From: a virus
DNA length: 25,306 nt
Virus record (IMG/VR): IMGVR_UViG_3300009182_000297
Location: 1 to 25,306 of that record
Reading direction: 5' to 3' (one strand)
The notes beneath the pieces were generated by a model that saw nothing but the letters and a program-made list of their open reading frames with translations, was not told the DNA's origin and did no database searches. A program made the position numbers and the translations under genes. Every line of letters starts with the position of its first letter. Positions within the stretch are counted from its first letter, which is position 1. Positions 1 to 7,784 of the stretch are shown here, piece after piece.

Positions 1-1
1 A

Positions 2-1360
2 GATGAAGCACAGGAAAGCAAAATACTTAGAAGCAATCAAAATATTGTTGCTGGTACTGCTTACTATTCTTTTAATCATTTCTATAAAACATGGGCGAAT
101 TATAAAAAGATAATTGAAAGTAATGGTGAAAAAAAGGCTTTAGAAGAAATTTTTCAAGGGGCAATACCAACTGGGTTTGACTGGAGAGATTATTCTATAA
201 TAAGACTTCCAGTAGAAATACTTCCTGTTGGTTTTATGGATGCTAAACAGATAACATCTGCTAGAATAAATAGTACGAAAGCAAATTATCTAATTGAGTA
301 TGGTGCTACATTTGCCACTGATTCTGATGGCTTTTTTAAACGAAGCTTAATTGAATCTTGTATTGTTGGAAAGGCAGAAAGCCCAATAAGTTTAGCAGAT
401 GGAGAAATACTTTTTCATGCTTCTTTACTTGGAGATGCTTCTGTACAACATGTTATGGCAATCGATCCAGCTTCCGAAAGAGATAACTTTGCTATAATTG
501 TATTGGCCCTACATGCAGATCATCGAAGAATAGTTTACTGTTGGACAACTAATAGAAGTGCGTTTAAACAAAAAATGAACAAAGGTATTTCAAAAGAAAA
601 AGATTTTTATAGTTATTGCTGTAGAAAAATTAGGGATTTAACTAAAGCTTTTCCAAATATGGTAAGGATATCACTCGATAGTCAAGGTGGTGGTGTTGCT
701 ATAGAGGAAGGTCTGCAAGATCCCAATAGGATCAATGAAGCAGAATCGCCAATATATAGAGTGATAGAACCTAACAAGTCAAAAGACACAGATGATAAGC
801 GTGGTGAACATATTCTTCAAATGATTAATTTCGCAGATGGTAATTGGGTATTAGAAGCAAATCATGGTCTTCGTAAAGATATGGAGGATAAAGTTTTACT
901 TTTTCCATTCTTTGATCCAGTATCAATAACTCTTGCAGAAGAAGAAGATATTGCTGCTGGAAGAAAAGAAGATTCAACAAATTTGTATGATACGCTAGAA
1001 GATTGTGTTATGGATATAGAAGAGTTAAAAGACGAGTTAGCCAGCATTGTTCATACCCAAACAATTGCTGGAAGAGATCGTTGGGATACGCCAGAAAGCA
1101 GAGATGTTGATGGTAAAAAAAATAGGATTAGAAAAGATAGGTATTCTGCTCTTTTGATGGCAAACATGATTGGAAGGATGTTTCAAAGAATTGAAGTTCA
1201 AGAAGAATACATACAAGCTGGTGGATTTGCATCAGCAGTAGAGACTAAGAACAGTGATGGACCTATGTACATTGGTCCAGAATGGTTTAAGCAAGCTACT
1301 AAGAATAGTGCTAATTATGGTACAGTTATTCCTACAAGGTGTAATAATATTTTAGAGTAA
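2..1360 (+). CDS. terL: Terminase large subunit, C-terminal part (5' end outside window)
   Basis: The reading frame is open from base 2 without a start codon, so this is the 3' part of a longer gene; the first in-window ATG (236) is probably internal. The visible 452 residues cover the end of the ATPase domain and the RNase H-like nuclease that cuts concatemeric DNA during packaging. A stretch of the type 'GATFATDSDGFFKRSLIE' is typical of terminases just before the nuclease. Candidate metal-binding aspartates are seen in 'VMAIDPASERDNFAI' (Asp at nt 464-466), 'ISLDSQGGG' (677-679) and 'RKDRYSALLMANM' (1136-1138). Walker A/B motifs must lie upstream and cannot be checked. The portal gene follows 27 nt later, the classic order. 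Packaging type (cos or pac) cannot be read from here. Confidence 0.9.
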   Translation, partial: DEAQESKILRSNQNIVAGTAYYSFNHFYKTWANYKKIIESNGEKKALEEIFQGAIPTGFDWRDYSIIRLPVEILPVGFMDAKQITSARINSTKANYLIEYGATFATDSDGFFKRSLIESCIVGKAESPISLADGEILFHASLLGDASVQHVMAIDPASERDNFAIIVLALHADHRRIVYCWTTNRSAFKQKMNKGISKEKDFYSYCCRKIRDLTKAFPNMVRISLDSQGGGVAIEEGLQDPNRINEAESPIYRVIEPNKSKDTDDKRGEHILQMINFADGNWVLEANHGLRKDMEDKVLLFPFFDPVSITLAEEEDIAAGRKEDSTNLYDTLEDCVMDIEELKDELASIVHTQTIAGRDRWDTPESRDVDGKKNRIRKDRYSALLMANMIGRMFQRIEVQEEYIQAGGFASAVETKNSDGPMYIGPEWFKQATKNSANYGTVIPTRCNNILE

Positions 1361-1379
1361 TCAGATTACAATCAGATTA
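1359..1379. repeat. 10-nt tandem direct repeat between terL and portal
   Basis: The sequence AATCAGATTA occurs at 1359-1368 and again at 1370-1379, spaced by one base. It spans the terL stop codon and runs into the ribosome-binding site (AGGTG, 1379-1383) of the portal gene. The two copies are exact. It may be a short duplication or a protein/RNA control site; nothing in the sequence decides between these. Confidence 0.45.
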
Positions 1380-1387
1380 GGTGAAAA

Positions 1388-3529
1388 ATGTCAGAAGAAA
1401 AACCGTTATTTGTTACTTGGGATGAAAATGATCCAAAATCAAAAGAAGCAGCATTTGCAAAATCTGCGTATGTTGATTCACTTCATCATACTTCTAAGGC
1501 TGGTACAGCTTTTCAAAATATAGTACCCGGAAATACCTCTATTCGTGAATCATTTGATCGTAGGGATTATGACTTTTTTAGACCAGGCGAAAGCATACCT
1601 ACCTTAGAAAAAGATATTATTTCTGCATGTATGCAAGCATATGAGCGTATAGGAATAGTTCGTAATGTAATAGATATGATGGCAGAATTTGCTTGTCAAG
1701 GGATTGATCTTGTTCACCCAAATGAAAAGATACAAACTTTTTATAGAGAATGGTTTTCAAAAATAAGTGGGGCAGAAAGAACTGAGCGTATTTTAAATAT
1801 GCTTTATAGATCTGGTAATGTGATTGTAAAGAGATCAACTGCAAAGTTAAAAAACGCAGATGTTGAAAATCTACAAAAAGGTTTAGCAGCAGACATCCCA
1901 GTTGGTGAATCCATATCTGCTCCTAAAAATGAAATACCTTGGGGGTATACCATATATAACCCAGTAACCATAGAGGTTTTTGGCCAAGAATTAGTTCCAT
2001 TTCTTGGGCCAAACTCATTTAGATATGGTGTTAGGATTCCAGAATCATTGCTGAAAAAAATAAAAAATCCACAAGACACTATTGAAAAAGATTTAATCGC
2101 TGGAATTTCTTTACAGAGTTTAACATCTGTATCTCAGGGCGGGAAGGCTTTGCCTCTTCCAGCAGATAAAACTAGTGCCATTTATTATAAAAGAGATGAT
2201 TGGCAAGTTTGGGCAAGGCCCATGACATATTGCATACTTGAAGACTTAATGATGCTCAAGAAGATGAAGCTGGCAGATCTTGCAGCATTAGATGGTGCTG
2301 TTAGCCATATTCGTGTGTGGAAATTGGGTTCACTTGAACACAAGATTCTGCCAACTGAAACAGCGATAGGTCGCTTGGCAGATATGCTCATGAACAATGT
2401 TGGTGGTGGTTCAATAGATTTAATTTGGGGTCCAGAATTAGACTTTAAAGAAACATCGACTGATGTTGCAGCTTTCTTAGGTGAAGAAAAATACAAGCCA
2501 ATTTTAAACGCAATATTTGCTGGATTAGGTATACCTCCGTCTTTAACTGGGTTACCAGCAGGACAGGGTTTCTCAAATAATTATATTAGCTTAAGAACAT
2601 TGATTGAAAGACTTGATTATGGTCGTTCTTTGCTAATTGCATTTTGGGATAAAGAAATCAAACTTGTTCAACAGGCTATGGGTTTTAAAGTTCCAGCCCA
2701 AATAGTATTTGATCAACATACACTTTCTGATGAAGCTGCTGAAAAAAGATTGCTTATTGATCTTATGGATCGTGATCTTATTAGCGAAGAAGCAATTCAA
2801 GAAAGGTTTGATCTTATTCCTGAGATTGAAGCAGTTAGAAGAAAGCGTGAAATGCGTAAACGAGAAAGCAATAAAATACCTAAGAAAGCTGGTCCTTTTC
2901 ATAATCCTCAGTTTGAAGACGATATTAAAAAGATGTGGGTTCAAATGGGAGTAATGTCACCAAAAGATTTTGGTATAGATGTTCAAACGCCAGTACCTGT
3001 GGCCAATGATATTAAACCTTCTGCGGAAGACAATGCCCAAAATCCAAAAGGTATATCTGGACAAGGAAGACCAGTTGGTATTAAAGATTCTGAGAAAAGG
3101 AAAAAGAAAGTTATTGTTCCAAAAACTGCTGCAAGATTGGTAGATACAATGGCATGGGCAGAACTTTGTCAAAAAAACATATCTGAACATGTTAACGCTG
3201 CTTATTTATCTTCTTTAAATAAAAAAAACCTTAGAGAGCTTTCATCTCAAGAATTTGAAAGCCTAGAAAAAACAAAATTTCATATACTCTGTCAAATTAA
3301 AGCAGATCAAAAAGTGGACAAGGATTTAATTAAAAAGATAATATCTTCAACTATGGAGATACCATTAAAAATACGGACTATTGTTAGTGTAGCAACAAAA
3401 AAATACATAGAAAAAGAAGGTACTCAACCCAACACCGAAATGAGAAGAAAGATTGAGGCATCATCAATAGCAATATACAGAGTAAATGAGATGCCATATG
3501 AAAACAGTGATACTGATAACATTGCATAG
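1388..3529 (+). CDS. Portal protein
   Basis: This 713-residue protein directly follows the terminase and fits the portal, the dodecameric ring through which DNA enters and leaves the capsid. Portal-like features include the early helix 'ACMQAYERIGIVRNVIDMMA' (about residues 79-98), the 'RTERILNMLYRSGNVIVKR' block (about 130-150), and a central segment with 'WKLGSLEHKILP' and 'FAGLGIPPSLTGLP', which resembles the clip/stem region of SPP1- and T4-type portals. It is longer than many portals. The extra C-terminal part (from about residue 560) is Lys-rich, with a predicted disordered stretch around 'DSEKRKKKVIVPK' and then helices; its role is unknown. The ATG is preceded by AGGTG. The 3' end overlaps the next gene by 32 nt. 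The stop is TAG. Confidence 0.85.
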   Translation: MSEEKPLFVTWDENDPKSKEAAFAKSAYVDSLHHTSKAGTAFQNIVPGNTSIRESFDRRDYDFFRPGESIPTLEKDIISACMQAYERIGIVRNVIDMMAEFACQGIDLVHPNEKIQTFYREWFSKISGAERTERILNMLYRSGNVIVKRSTAKLKNADVENLQKGLAADIPVGESISAPKNEIPWGYTIYNPVTIEVFGQELVPFLGPNSFRYGVRIPESLLKKIKNPQDTIEKDLIAGISLQSLTSVSQGGKALPLPADKTSAIYYKRDDWQVWARPMTYCILEDLMMLKKMKLADLAALDGAVSHIRVWKLGSLEHKILPTETAIGRLADMLMNNVGGGSIDLIWGPELDFKETSTDVAAFLGEEKYKPILNAIFAGLGIPPSLTGLPAGQGFSNNYISLRTLIERLDYGRSLLIAFWDKEIKLVQQAMGFKVPAQIVFDQHTLSDEAAEKRLLIDLMDRDLISEEAIQERFDLIPEIEAVRRKREMRKRESNKIPKKAGPFHNPQFEDDIKKMWVQMGVMSPKDFGIDVQTPVPVANDIKPSAEDNAQNPKGISGQGRPVGIKDSEKRKKKVIVPKTAARLVDTMAWAELCQKNISEHVNAAYLSSLNKKNLRELSSQEFESLEKTKFHILCQIKADQKVDKDLIKKIISSTMEIPLKIRTIVSVATKKYIEKEGTQPNTEMRRKIEASSIAIYRVNEMPYENSDTDNIA

Positions 3530-4244
3530 AAGATACTATGAATTTGTTAATTCAATAAAAAATATTAGATCTAAAAGTATTTTTGCAGATAATTTTCCAA
3601 GCATATTTGTGGTGTGGGCAGATCCAGATCCAAGTAGATATTGGCTTTTAAATGAATTAATCGAAGATAAAATAATAGAATTATTAATAACAAGACATAT
3701 TTTACCAGGAGAAGATTTAAAAGTAGCAACAACTTTTTATGAGGCAAACAATATAAGGCTTGGTTTAGAAAATGTTTTTAGAGCTTATCCAAATTGTTTT
3801 TGCATAGTTCAAGCATCAGACATAATTATAACTGATTATGGTTTTAATTTGATGATAAATGAAATGAATCGTGGTGCAAACGGTGTTGTTTTTTACTGGT
3901 CGCCAGATGCATTTCATACAAATTGTTTTGCAATATGTAACAATAAAGATTACTGGCCTCCATTTGCAAAAAAAAATGACCCAAACATATTAGAACTATT
4001 ATGGAAAAGAAATTTAATTTTAAAAAAAGTAAAAAATTTTTTAACGGCAATGTCTAATTATAATAATATAGCTTTTGAACATCATCATATTTCAGAGAAC
4101 ATGATTCCATTTCCTATAAAATATATTCCAAAAAACACTACAATTAATTGTTATGTTTCTGGTAGTATGAGTTTTATCAAAATTGTTTTGAATTTTTTTC
4201 GGTGTATTATTTTAGGAGATTGTAATGGCAAAAATAATTGTTAA
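3498..4244 (+). CDS. Probable glycosyltransferase-like protein (GT-A-like N-terminus)
   Basis: The 248-residue product starts 'MKTVILITLHRR', like the first beta-strand of GT-A glycosyltransferases. An ATG twelve bases upstream (3486) is in frame, but 3498 gives the cleaner N-terminus. Around residues 97-118, 'FCIVQASDIIITDYGFNLM' resembles the part of GT-A enzymes that carries acidic metal/sugar contacts, and 'FYWSPDAFHTNCFAICNN' could be an acceptor-side loop. A canonical DxD is not obvious, so activity is uncertain. It sits between portal and protease, overlapping the portal by 32 nt and the next gene by 20 nt. Its codons are more AT-rich than those of the capsid genes, consistent with an accessory gene inserted into the head operon. 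It might glycosylate virion proteins. It could also be an inactive or unrelated Rossmann-type protein. Confidence 0.5.
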   Translation: MKTVILITLHRRYYEFVNSIKNIRSKSIFADNFPSIFVVWADPDPSRYWLLNELIEDKIIELLITRHILPGEDLKVATTFYEANNIRLGLENVFRAYPNCFCIVQASDIIITDYGFNLMINEMNRGANGVVFYWSPDAFHTNCFAICNNKDYWPPFAKKNDPNILELLWKRNLILKKVKNFLTAMSNYNNIAFEHHHISENMIPFPIKYIPKNTTINCYVSGSMSFIKIVLNFFRCIILGDCNGKNNC

Positions 4245-4476
4245 TTATGATACTAAAAAATCTAAATTGGAATTTTATTTTAATAATTCTGAAATAGAAG
4301 ACATATTTTCAATATTTATTTATAGGGATATAACGAACAGTTATAAATACACAATGGAAATTGTGAGCGATGACGGAAGACAAACTATAAAAAATGGCGA
4401 AATAGTATCGCACAAAAATTCTGATTTATTTTTGAAGAAATTTTTAAACGCTATTGAGGTGCAGAACAATGAATAA
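4225..4476 (+). CDS. Small hypothetical protein (83 aa)
   Basis: I do not recognise this gene. It encodes 83 residues, charged and probably beta-rich at the N-terminus ('MAKIIVNYDTKKSKLEFYF'), with no Cys, no signal peptide and no membrane segment. A good ribosome-binding site (TAGGAG, about 4213-4218) lies seven bases before the ATG, inside the end of the preceding gene. Its own end overlaps the protease start by 8 nt (ATGAATAA). The tight coupling argues that it is real and co-expressed with the protease. A role in head assembly is only an inference from position. Confidence 0.7.
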   Translation: MAKIIVNYDTKKSKLEFYFNNSEIEDIFSIFIYRDITNSYKYTMEIVSDDGRQTIKNGEIVSHKNSDLFLKKFLNAIEVQNNE

Positions 4477-5911
4477 TATAGCTATTTACAAAGCCGAAAT
4501 AGAAGATGGCCTAAAAGAAAAAATCTCTTCTAGTCTTACCATATCATCTTGTGTAGCAATAGAAGACTGCATCCCTTTTGAAGTTTCAGACTATAAGGCA
4601 ATTGCTGAAAATAAAGGACAAGTAGATCTACATTATTTAAAATCTATTCTTGTTACAACTGGTTGGAATAAAAACGATGATGTTTTTGATCGTGCAGAAG
4701 TTTGGGTGGCAAGAACTAGTCCAGAAGATAAGCCTTTTAATTATGAGCATGATCAAAGTCAAATAATTGGTCATATAACATCTTGTAATGCAATTAATGT
4801 TGATGGTAGTAAAATACCTGACGGTAGTACAATAGATGAACTGCCTTCTAAATTTCATATTGCAACATCTGCCGTTCTTTATAAGTATTGGGAAGATGCA
4901 GAAAAACAACAAAGAATGAATGAAATTCTTTCTGAAATTTCGCAAGGTAAATGGTTTGTTTCAATGGAAGCATTATTCACCGCTTTTGACTATGCAATAA
5001 TCGAAGGTGCAAATTCTAGGATTGTAGCAAGGAATGAAGAAACTGCATTTTTAACTAAATATCTTAGGTCTTATGGTGGAAATGGCGTATATAAAGATAT
5101 GAAAATTGGTAGACTTTTGAAGAACATTACATTCTCTGGTAATGGTCTTGTTCGCAAACCAGCTAATCCAGAAAGTATTATTTTTCAAGAAACAGAAGCT
5201 TTTAAATCAAATTCGGGGTATCATTTAGGTGAGACTATAGTTTCAAAGGAGATAGATAAAATGAAAGATAATGAGAATCAATTTGAGGACATGCAAAAAC
5301 AACTTGAAGACCTCAATGTTTCATTGGCTGAAGCCAATAAGAAAGTTGAAGATTTTCATGCTGAATCTGGCATGTTGAACAAAGAAAAAGAAAATATGGC
5401 CAATCAATTGGCAGAAGCTAAAAAAATGCTTGAACAAATGAAATCTTCTCATGAAGATATATCTAAAGAACTTCATACTATGAAGAAAGAGAAAAAACAA
5501 AGTGACCGTCTTTCTATGGTAATGGAAAAGATGGGCATGAATAAAGACGAGGCTATTAATGTAGTCAACTCTTTAGAAACTCTTGCGGATGAAGCTTTTG
5601 CTTCAAGCGTAAGTTATCAATCCGATTATATGAATAAAAAAATGTCTGAATATAAAAAATCTGAATCTGATAAAGATAAAACAGACCCTCTTGAATCTGA
5701 AAATCCTTCTGAAAAGAATGATCCAAATAATAAAAAAGAAGAAGATATGGAATATGATCCATCAGAAAGTAAAGCCTCAATTTCCATTTTGGATACCGCA
5801 GAAGTTAAGAATGATGCTGCTCTTGCAACTTCTGAGGTGGCTAGTGAAGTCAGGCAAGTAGCATCGCAAATTGCTTCGTATTTTGGTTTAGACAAACACG
5901 CCACAGCATAA
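4469..5911 (+). CDS. Prohead protease fused to scaffold protein
   Basis: I place the start at ATG 4469, served by GAGGTG at 4456-4461, rather than the in-frame TTG at 4454. The product has 480 residues. The first half (about 30-245) looks like a phage prohead protease of the herpesvirus-assemblin-like fold. 'NYEHDQSQIIGHI' gives a candidate catalytic His94 and 'WFVSMEALF' a candidate Ser165, in the order and approximate spacing known for HK97-type proteases. From about residue 265 the sequence turns into Glu/Lys/Gln-rich heptads (about 270-350), then a very acidic Ser/Asp/Glu/Lys linker (about 385-435) and a short C-terminal helix ('TSEVASEVRQVASQIASYFG') that could bind capsid subunits. This is the layout of a protease-scaffold fusion, and a scaffold-only product probably starts inside it. 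The decoration gene follows after 13 nt. Confidence 0.8.
   Translation: MNNIAIYKAEIEDGLKEKISSSLTISSCVAIEDCIPFEVSDYKAIAENKGQVDLHYLKSILVTTGWNKNDDVFDRAEVWVARTSPEDKPFNYEHDQSQIIGHITSCNAINVDGSKIPDGSTIDELPSKFHIATSAVLYKYWEDAEKQQRMNEILSEISQGKWFVSMEALFTAFDYAIIEGANSRIVARNEETAFLTKYLRSYGGNGVYKDMKIGRLLKNITFSGNGLVRKPANPESIIFQETEAFKSNSGYHLGETIVSKEIDKMKDNENQFEDMQKQLEDLNVSLAEANKKVEDFHAESGMLNKEKENMANQLAEAKKMLEQMKSSHEDISKELHTMKKEKKQSDRLSMVMEKMGMNKDEAINVVNSLETLADEAFASSVSYQSDYMNKKMSEYKKSESDKDKTDPLESENPSEKNDPNNKKEEDMEYDPSESKASISILDTAEVKNDAALATSEVASEVRQVASQIASYFGLDKHATA
5245..5253 (+). promoter_or_regulatory. Internal ribosome-binding site inside the protease-scaffold gene
   Basis: AAAGGAGAT lies nine bases before an in-frame ATG at 5261 and is as good as the sites in front of the capsid genes. 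Within a coding region such a match at correct spacing, exactly at the protease/scaffold boundary, is unlikely to be chance. Confidence 0.75.
5261..5911 (+). CDS. Free scaffold protein from an internal start (nested gene)
   Basis: The ATG at 5261 is in frame with the protease gene (codon 265) and has its own strong Shine-Dalgarno sequence. Translation from here gives 216 residues holding only the coiled-coil and acidic part: 'MKDNENQFEDMQKQLEDL', then heptads to about residue 85 and an acidic tail. The same arrangement is known for lambda C/Nu3, where scaffold is made from an internal start in the protease gene so that scaffold exceeds protease. That this phage uses it is inferred from the ribosome-binding site, its position and the domain boundary. 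Confidence 0.72.
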   Translation: MKDNENQFEDMQKQLEDLNVSLAEANKKVEDFHAESGMLNKEKENMANQLAEAKKMLEQMKSSHEDISKELHTMKKEKKQSDRLSMVMEKMGMNKDEAINVVNSLETLADEAFASSVSYQSDYMNKKMSEYKKSESDKDKTDPLESENPSEKNDPNNKKEEDMEYDPSESKASISILDTAEVKNDAALATSEVASEVRQVASQIASYFGLDKHATA

Positions 5912-5924
5912 GGAGAGAAATCTA

Positions 5925-6395
5925 ATGGCAATTAAACCAGACCGCTTGATTAATGAAACCGACATCTCGTTGGTTTGCAATGATGTCCACGAAAAGGGCA
6001 CAGTTCTTATTTATGGAACTGCTGCTTCTGGTGCTGGCATTGTAACCCCAGGTATTTGTGCCTATCAATCAGGTAGTCCTTCGGGCTACAAGGTTGCTGG
6101 TCTTAGCTTGGCAAACTTTGTTGACATCGATCAAACAAGAGTTCACCGTAACTTCCACAAAGACGAACAGGTAATTGGCGAAAAAGCACCACTTCTTCGG
6201 AAAGGTTATGTCATTACTAATAAAGTAACTGGCAGTCCTACCGTTGGTGATAAGGCTTATTTGACAGTTAGTGGTTTGGTAACCCCAACTATTTCTGCTG
6301 GTGGTGGTGAAGTTGCCACTCCTAGAGTTGGAACTTTTGCTGGTGCAAAAGACGAAAATGGTTATGTTAAAGTTTATGTTGAACTTCCAAACTAA
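5925..6395 (+). CDS. Probable capsid decoration / head structural protein
   Basis: A 156-residue protein encoded directly before the major capsid gene, where many phages carry the decoration (head-stabilising) protein. It is Gly/Val/Ala-rich and probably all-beta, with no Cys beyond two near the start. 'VTGSPTVGDKAYLTVSGLVTP' followed by 'TPRVGTFAGAKDENGYVKVY' resembles the beta-barrel ends seen in phage capsid-associated proteins. AAGGAG overlaps the stop codon of the protease gene and sits ten bases before the ATG. Codons are richer in C-ending forms than in neighbouring accessory genes, as in the major capsid gene, which suggests high expression. Assignment rests mainly on position and composition. 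Confidence 0.6.
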   Translation: MAIKPDRLINETDISLVCNDVHEKGTVLIYGTAASGAGIVTPGICAYQSGSPSGYKVAGLSLANFVDIDQTRVHRNFHKDEQVIGEKAPLLRKGYVITNKVTGSPTVGDKAYLTVSGLVTPTISAGGGEVATPRVGTFAGAKDENGYVKVYVELPN

Positions 6396-6412
6396 TAAGG
6401 AGAGATAAGAAA

Positions 6413-7405
6413 ATGAAAAAGCCAACACCCGAAATGATTGAATTGCTTAAACAGTCTGGAAGCAATCAATTTGACCATGCGACTGCTGCTCAAGCTGAAC
6501 TTGCAAAGGCATTAACCCTTCCTTTGCGACAAGGTGTTCTCAACGGTGACATCATTGGTGGCATCTTTGAACCTATCAATTTCCAGCCAGGTACATCTAT
6601 TGAATTCCCATTAGATTTCCTTGCTCCTGGTTCTGAAAAAGATTTCGTTGCTTATACGATTCCTTCTCAGGGCAAAATTCCAGAACGACATGTTGAAGGT
6701 GACTTCGTAATGGTTCCAACTTATGAAGTTGGTTCCTCTATCGATTTTTCCTTGCGATATGCTAGGGATGCTCGTTGGGATTTAGTTGGTCGTGCTCTTC
6801 AAGTTCTTGAAGCCTCCTTTGTTCGCAAAATGAACAATGATGGCTGGCACACTATCCTTGCTGCTGGTGTAGGTCGTGGAATTGGTGTTTATGACGGTTC
6901 TGCCACAGATGGTTATTTTAGCAAGAGACTTGTAGCTCTTATGAAAACCTCTATGCGTAGGAATGGTGGTGGTAATAGTACCTCCATTAATCGTGGTAAA
7001 CTCACCGACTTATATCTTTCTCCAGAATCTATGGAAGATGTTCGTAGTTGGGATATTGGTGAAGTTGACGATTTCACAAGGCGTGAAATTTTTGTAAGTC
7101 AAGACTTTGGTTTAACTAAAGTTTTTGGCGTAAACCTTCACGATATCGATGAACTTGGTGTTGGTCAAGAGTACAATAATTACTATCAAAATGTTCTTAG
7201 TGGAACTTTCTCTGATGGTAAATTGGAAATTGCTATCGGTCTTGATCTTGAAAAAGCAGATAGCTTTGTTATGCCTGTTCGTCAGGATATCGAAGTATTT
7301 GAAGACCCAACTTTCCATCGTCAGCGTAGAATGGGCATGTATGGTTTCGGAGAACACGGCTTCGCTGTTCTTGATAACCGTAGGGTGCTTATTGGTCAAC
7401 TCTAA
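6413..7405 (+). CDS. Major capsid protein (HK97-fold type)
   Basis: The 330-residue protein follows protease-scaffold and decoration genes, the expected place for the major capsid protein. Matching features are a polar N-terminal arm, 'FVMVPTYEVGSSIDFSLRYA' in the middle, 'LTDLYLSPESMEDVRSW' (P-domain-like, about residues 198-214) and a C-terminal block ending 'FGEHGFAVLDNRRVLIGQL', typical of capsid proteins in uncultured phages. The ribosome-binding site is AAGGAG about ten bases upstream. Codon choice is distinctive: Phe is often TTC and Arg often CGT/CGA, while neighbouring genes prefer TTT and AGA; this fits translational selection for an abundant protein. A strong terminator begins 22 bases after the stop codon. 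Confidence 0.85.
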   Translation: MKKPTPEMIELLKQSGSNQFDHATAAQAELAKALTLPLRQGVLNGDIIGGIFEPINFQPGTSIEFPLDFLAPGSEKDFVAYTIPSQGKIPERHVEGDFVMVPTYEVGSSIDFSLRYARDARWDLVGRALQVLEASFVRKMNNDGWHTILAAGVGRGIGVYDGSATDGYFSKRLVALMKTSMRRNGGGNSTSINRGKLTDLYLSPESMEDVRSWDIGEVDDFTRREIFVSQDFGLTKVFGVNLHDIDELGVGQEYNNYYQNVLSGTFSDGKLEIAIGLDLEKADSFVMPVRQDIEVFEDPTFHRQRRMGMYGFGEHGFAVLDNRRVLIGQL

Positions 7406-7427
7406 GACCATGTTTTTAAAAAAAATA

Positions 7428-7460
7428 GCGACTCCAGTATTTACTGGGGTCGTTTTTTTT
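7428..7460 (+). terminator. Rho-independent terminator after the major capsid gene
   Basis: A ten-pair stem is formed by CGACTCCAGT (7429-7438) and ACTGGGGTCG (7443-7452), with one G-U pair and a four-base ATTT loop. An extra G-U pair is possible at the base. Eight T residues (7453-7460) follow at once. This is the strongest intrinsic terminator in the window and separates head genes from fibre genes. Confidence 0.92.
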
Positions 7461-7468
7461 AATATAAT
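7440..7468 (+). promoter_or_regulatory. Candidate sigma70-type promoter overlapping the terminator
   Basis: A perfect TATAAT (7463-7468) has TTTACT (7440-7445) 17 bases upstream as a four-of-six -35 match. The -35 lies inside the terminator loop and stem. Transcription would start near 7475, about 24 bases before the zinc-ribbon gene. Perfect -10 boxes are common in AT-rich DNA, so the location directly after a terminator is the main support. Confidence 0.55.
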
Positions 7469-7498
7469 AGCATAGGATAAAATATTAAGGAGAGTCTT

Positions 7499-7750
7499 AT
7501 GAGTAAAGAGCCAAACATATTTGAAAAAGCTGCTAATTTTGCAAAAGCTGCTGTTAAGCATGTTGCTGCTGGTATGCCAAAAGTTTCAGATGAGCAATTA
7601 AAAATTAGACTTGATATTTGTGATACATGTCCAGAAGTTAATAAAGATAATCCAAATTGGACATGCACAAAATGTGGGTGTAACTTAAAGATAAAAGCTA
7701 GTTGGGCTACTCAAGATTGTCCTATTAAAAAGTGGCCAGCCATTACTTAA
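7499..7750 (+). CDS. Small zinc-ribbon protein
   Basis: An 83-residue protein with an N-terminal amphipathic helix (about 1-30) and a cysteine-rich second half. The cysteines are arranged as 'CDTCPEV', then 'CTKCGC', then 'DCPIKKW', which is a CxxC...CxxCxC...C pattern able to bind zinc. Small phage proteins with an 'IC..CP ... C..CGC.L..K ... CP..KW' layout are familiar from tailed-phage genomes next to structural and glycosyltransferase genes, but their role is unknown. The ribosome-binding site is AAGGAG (7487-7492). It is the first gene after the capsid terminator and may be expressed from the promoter candidate at 7440-7468. A host-directed or assembly role is possible, but I have no evidence for either. 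Confidence 0.75.
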   Translation: MSKEPNIFEKAANFAKAAVKHVAAGMPKVSDEQLKIRLDICDTCPEVNKDNPNWTCTKCGCNLKIKASWATQDCPIKKWPAIT

Positions 7751-7784
7751 AAGATGGTGTATTTATCTTTGGAGAAAATAAAAT

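Noticed and set aside
236-1360. Terminase start at ATG 236.
   Set aside because: The frame continues open to base 2 with terminase-like sequence, and no ribosome-binding site precedes 236.
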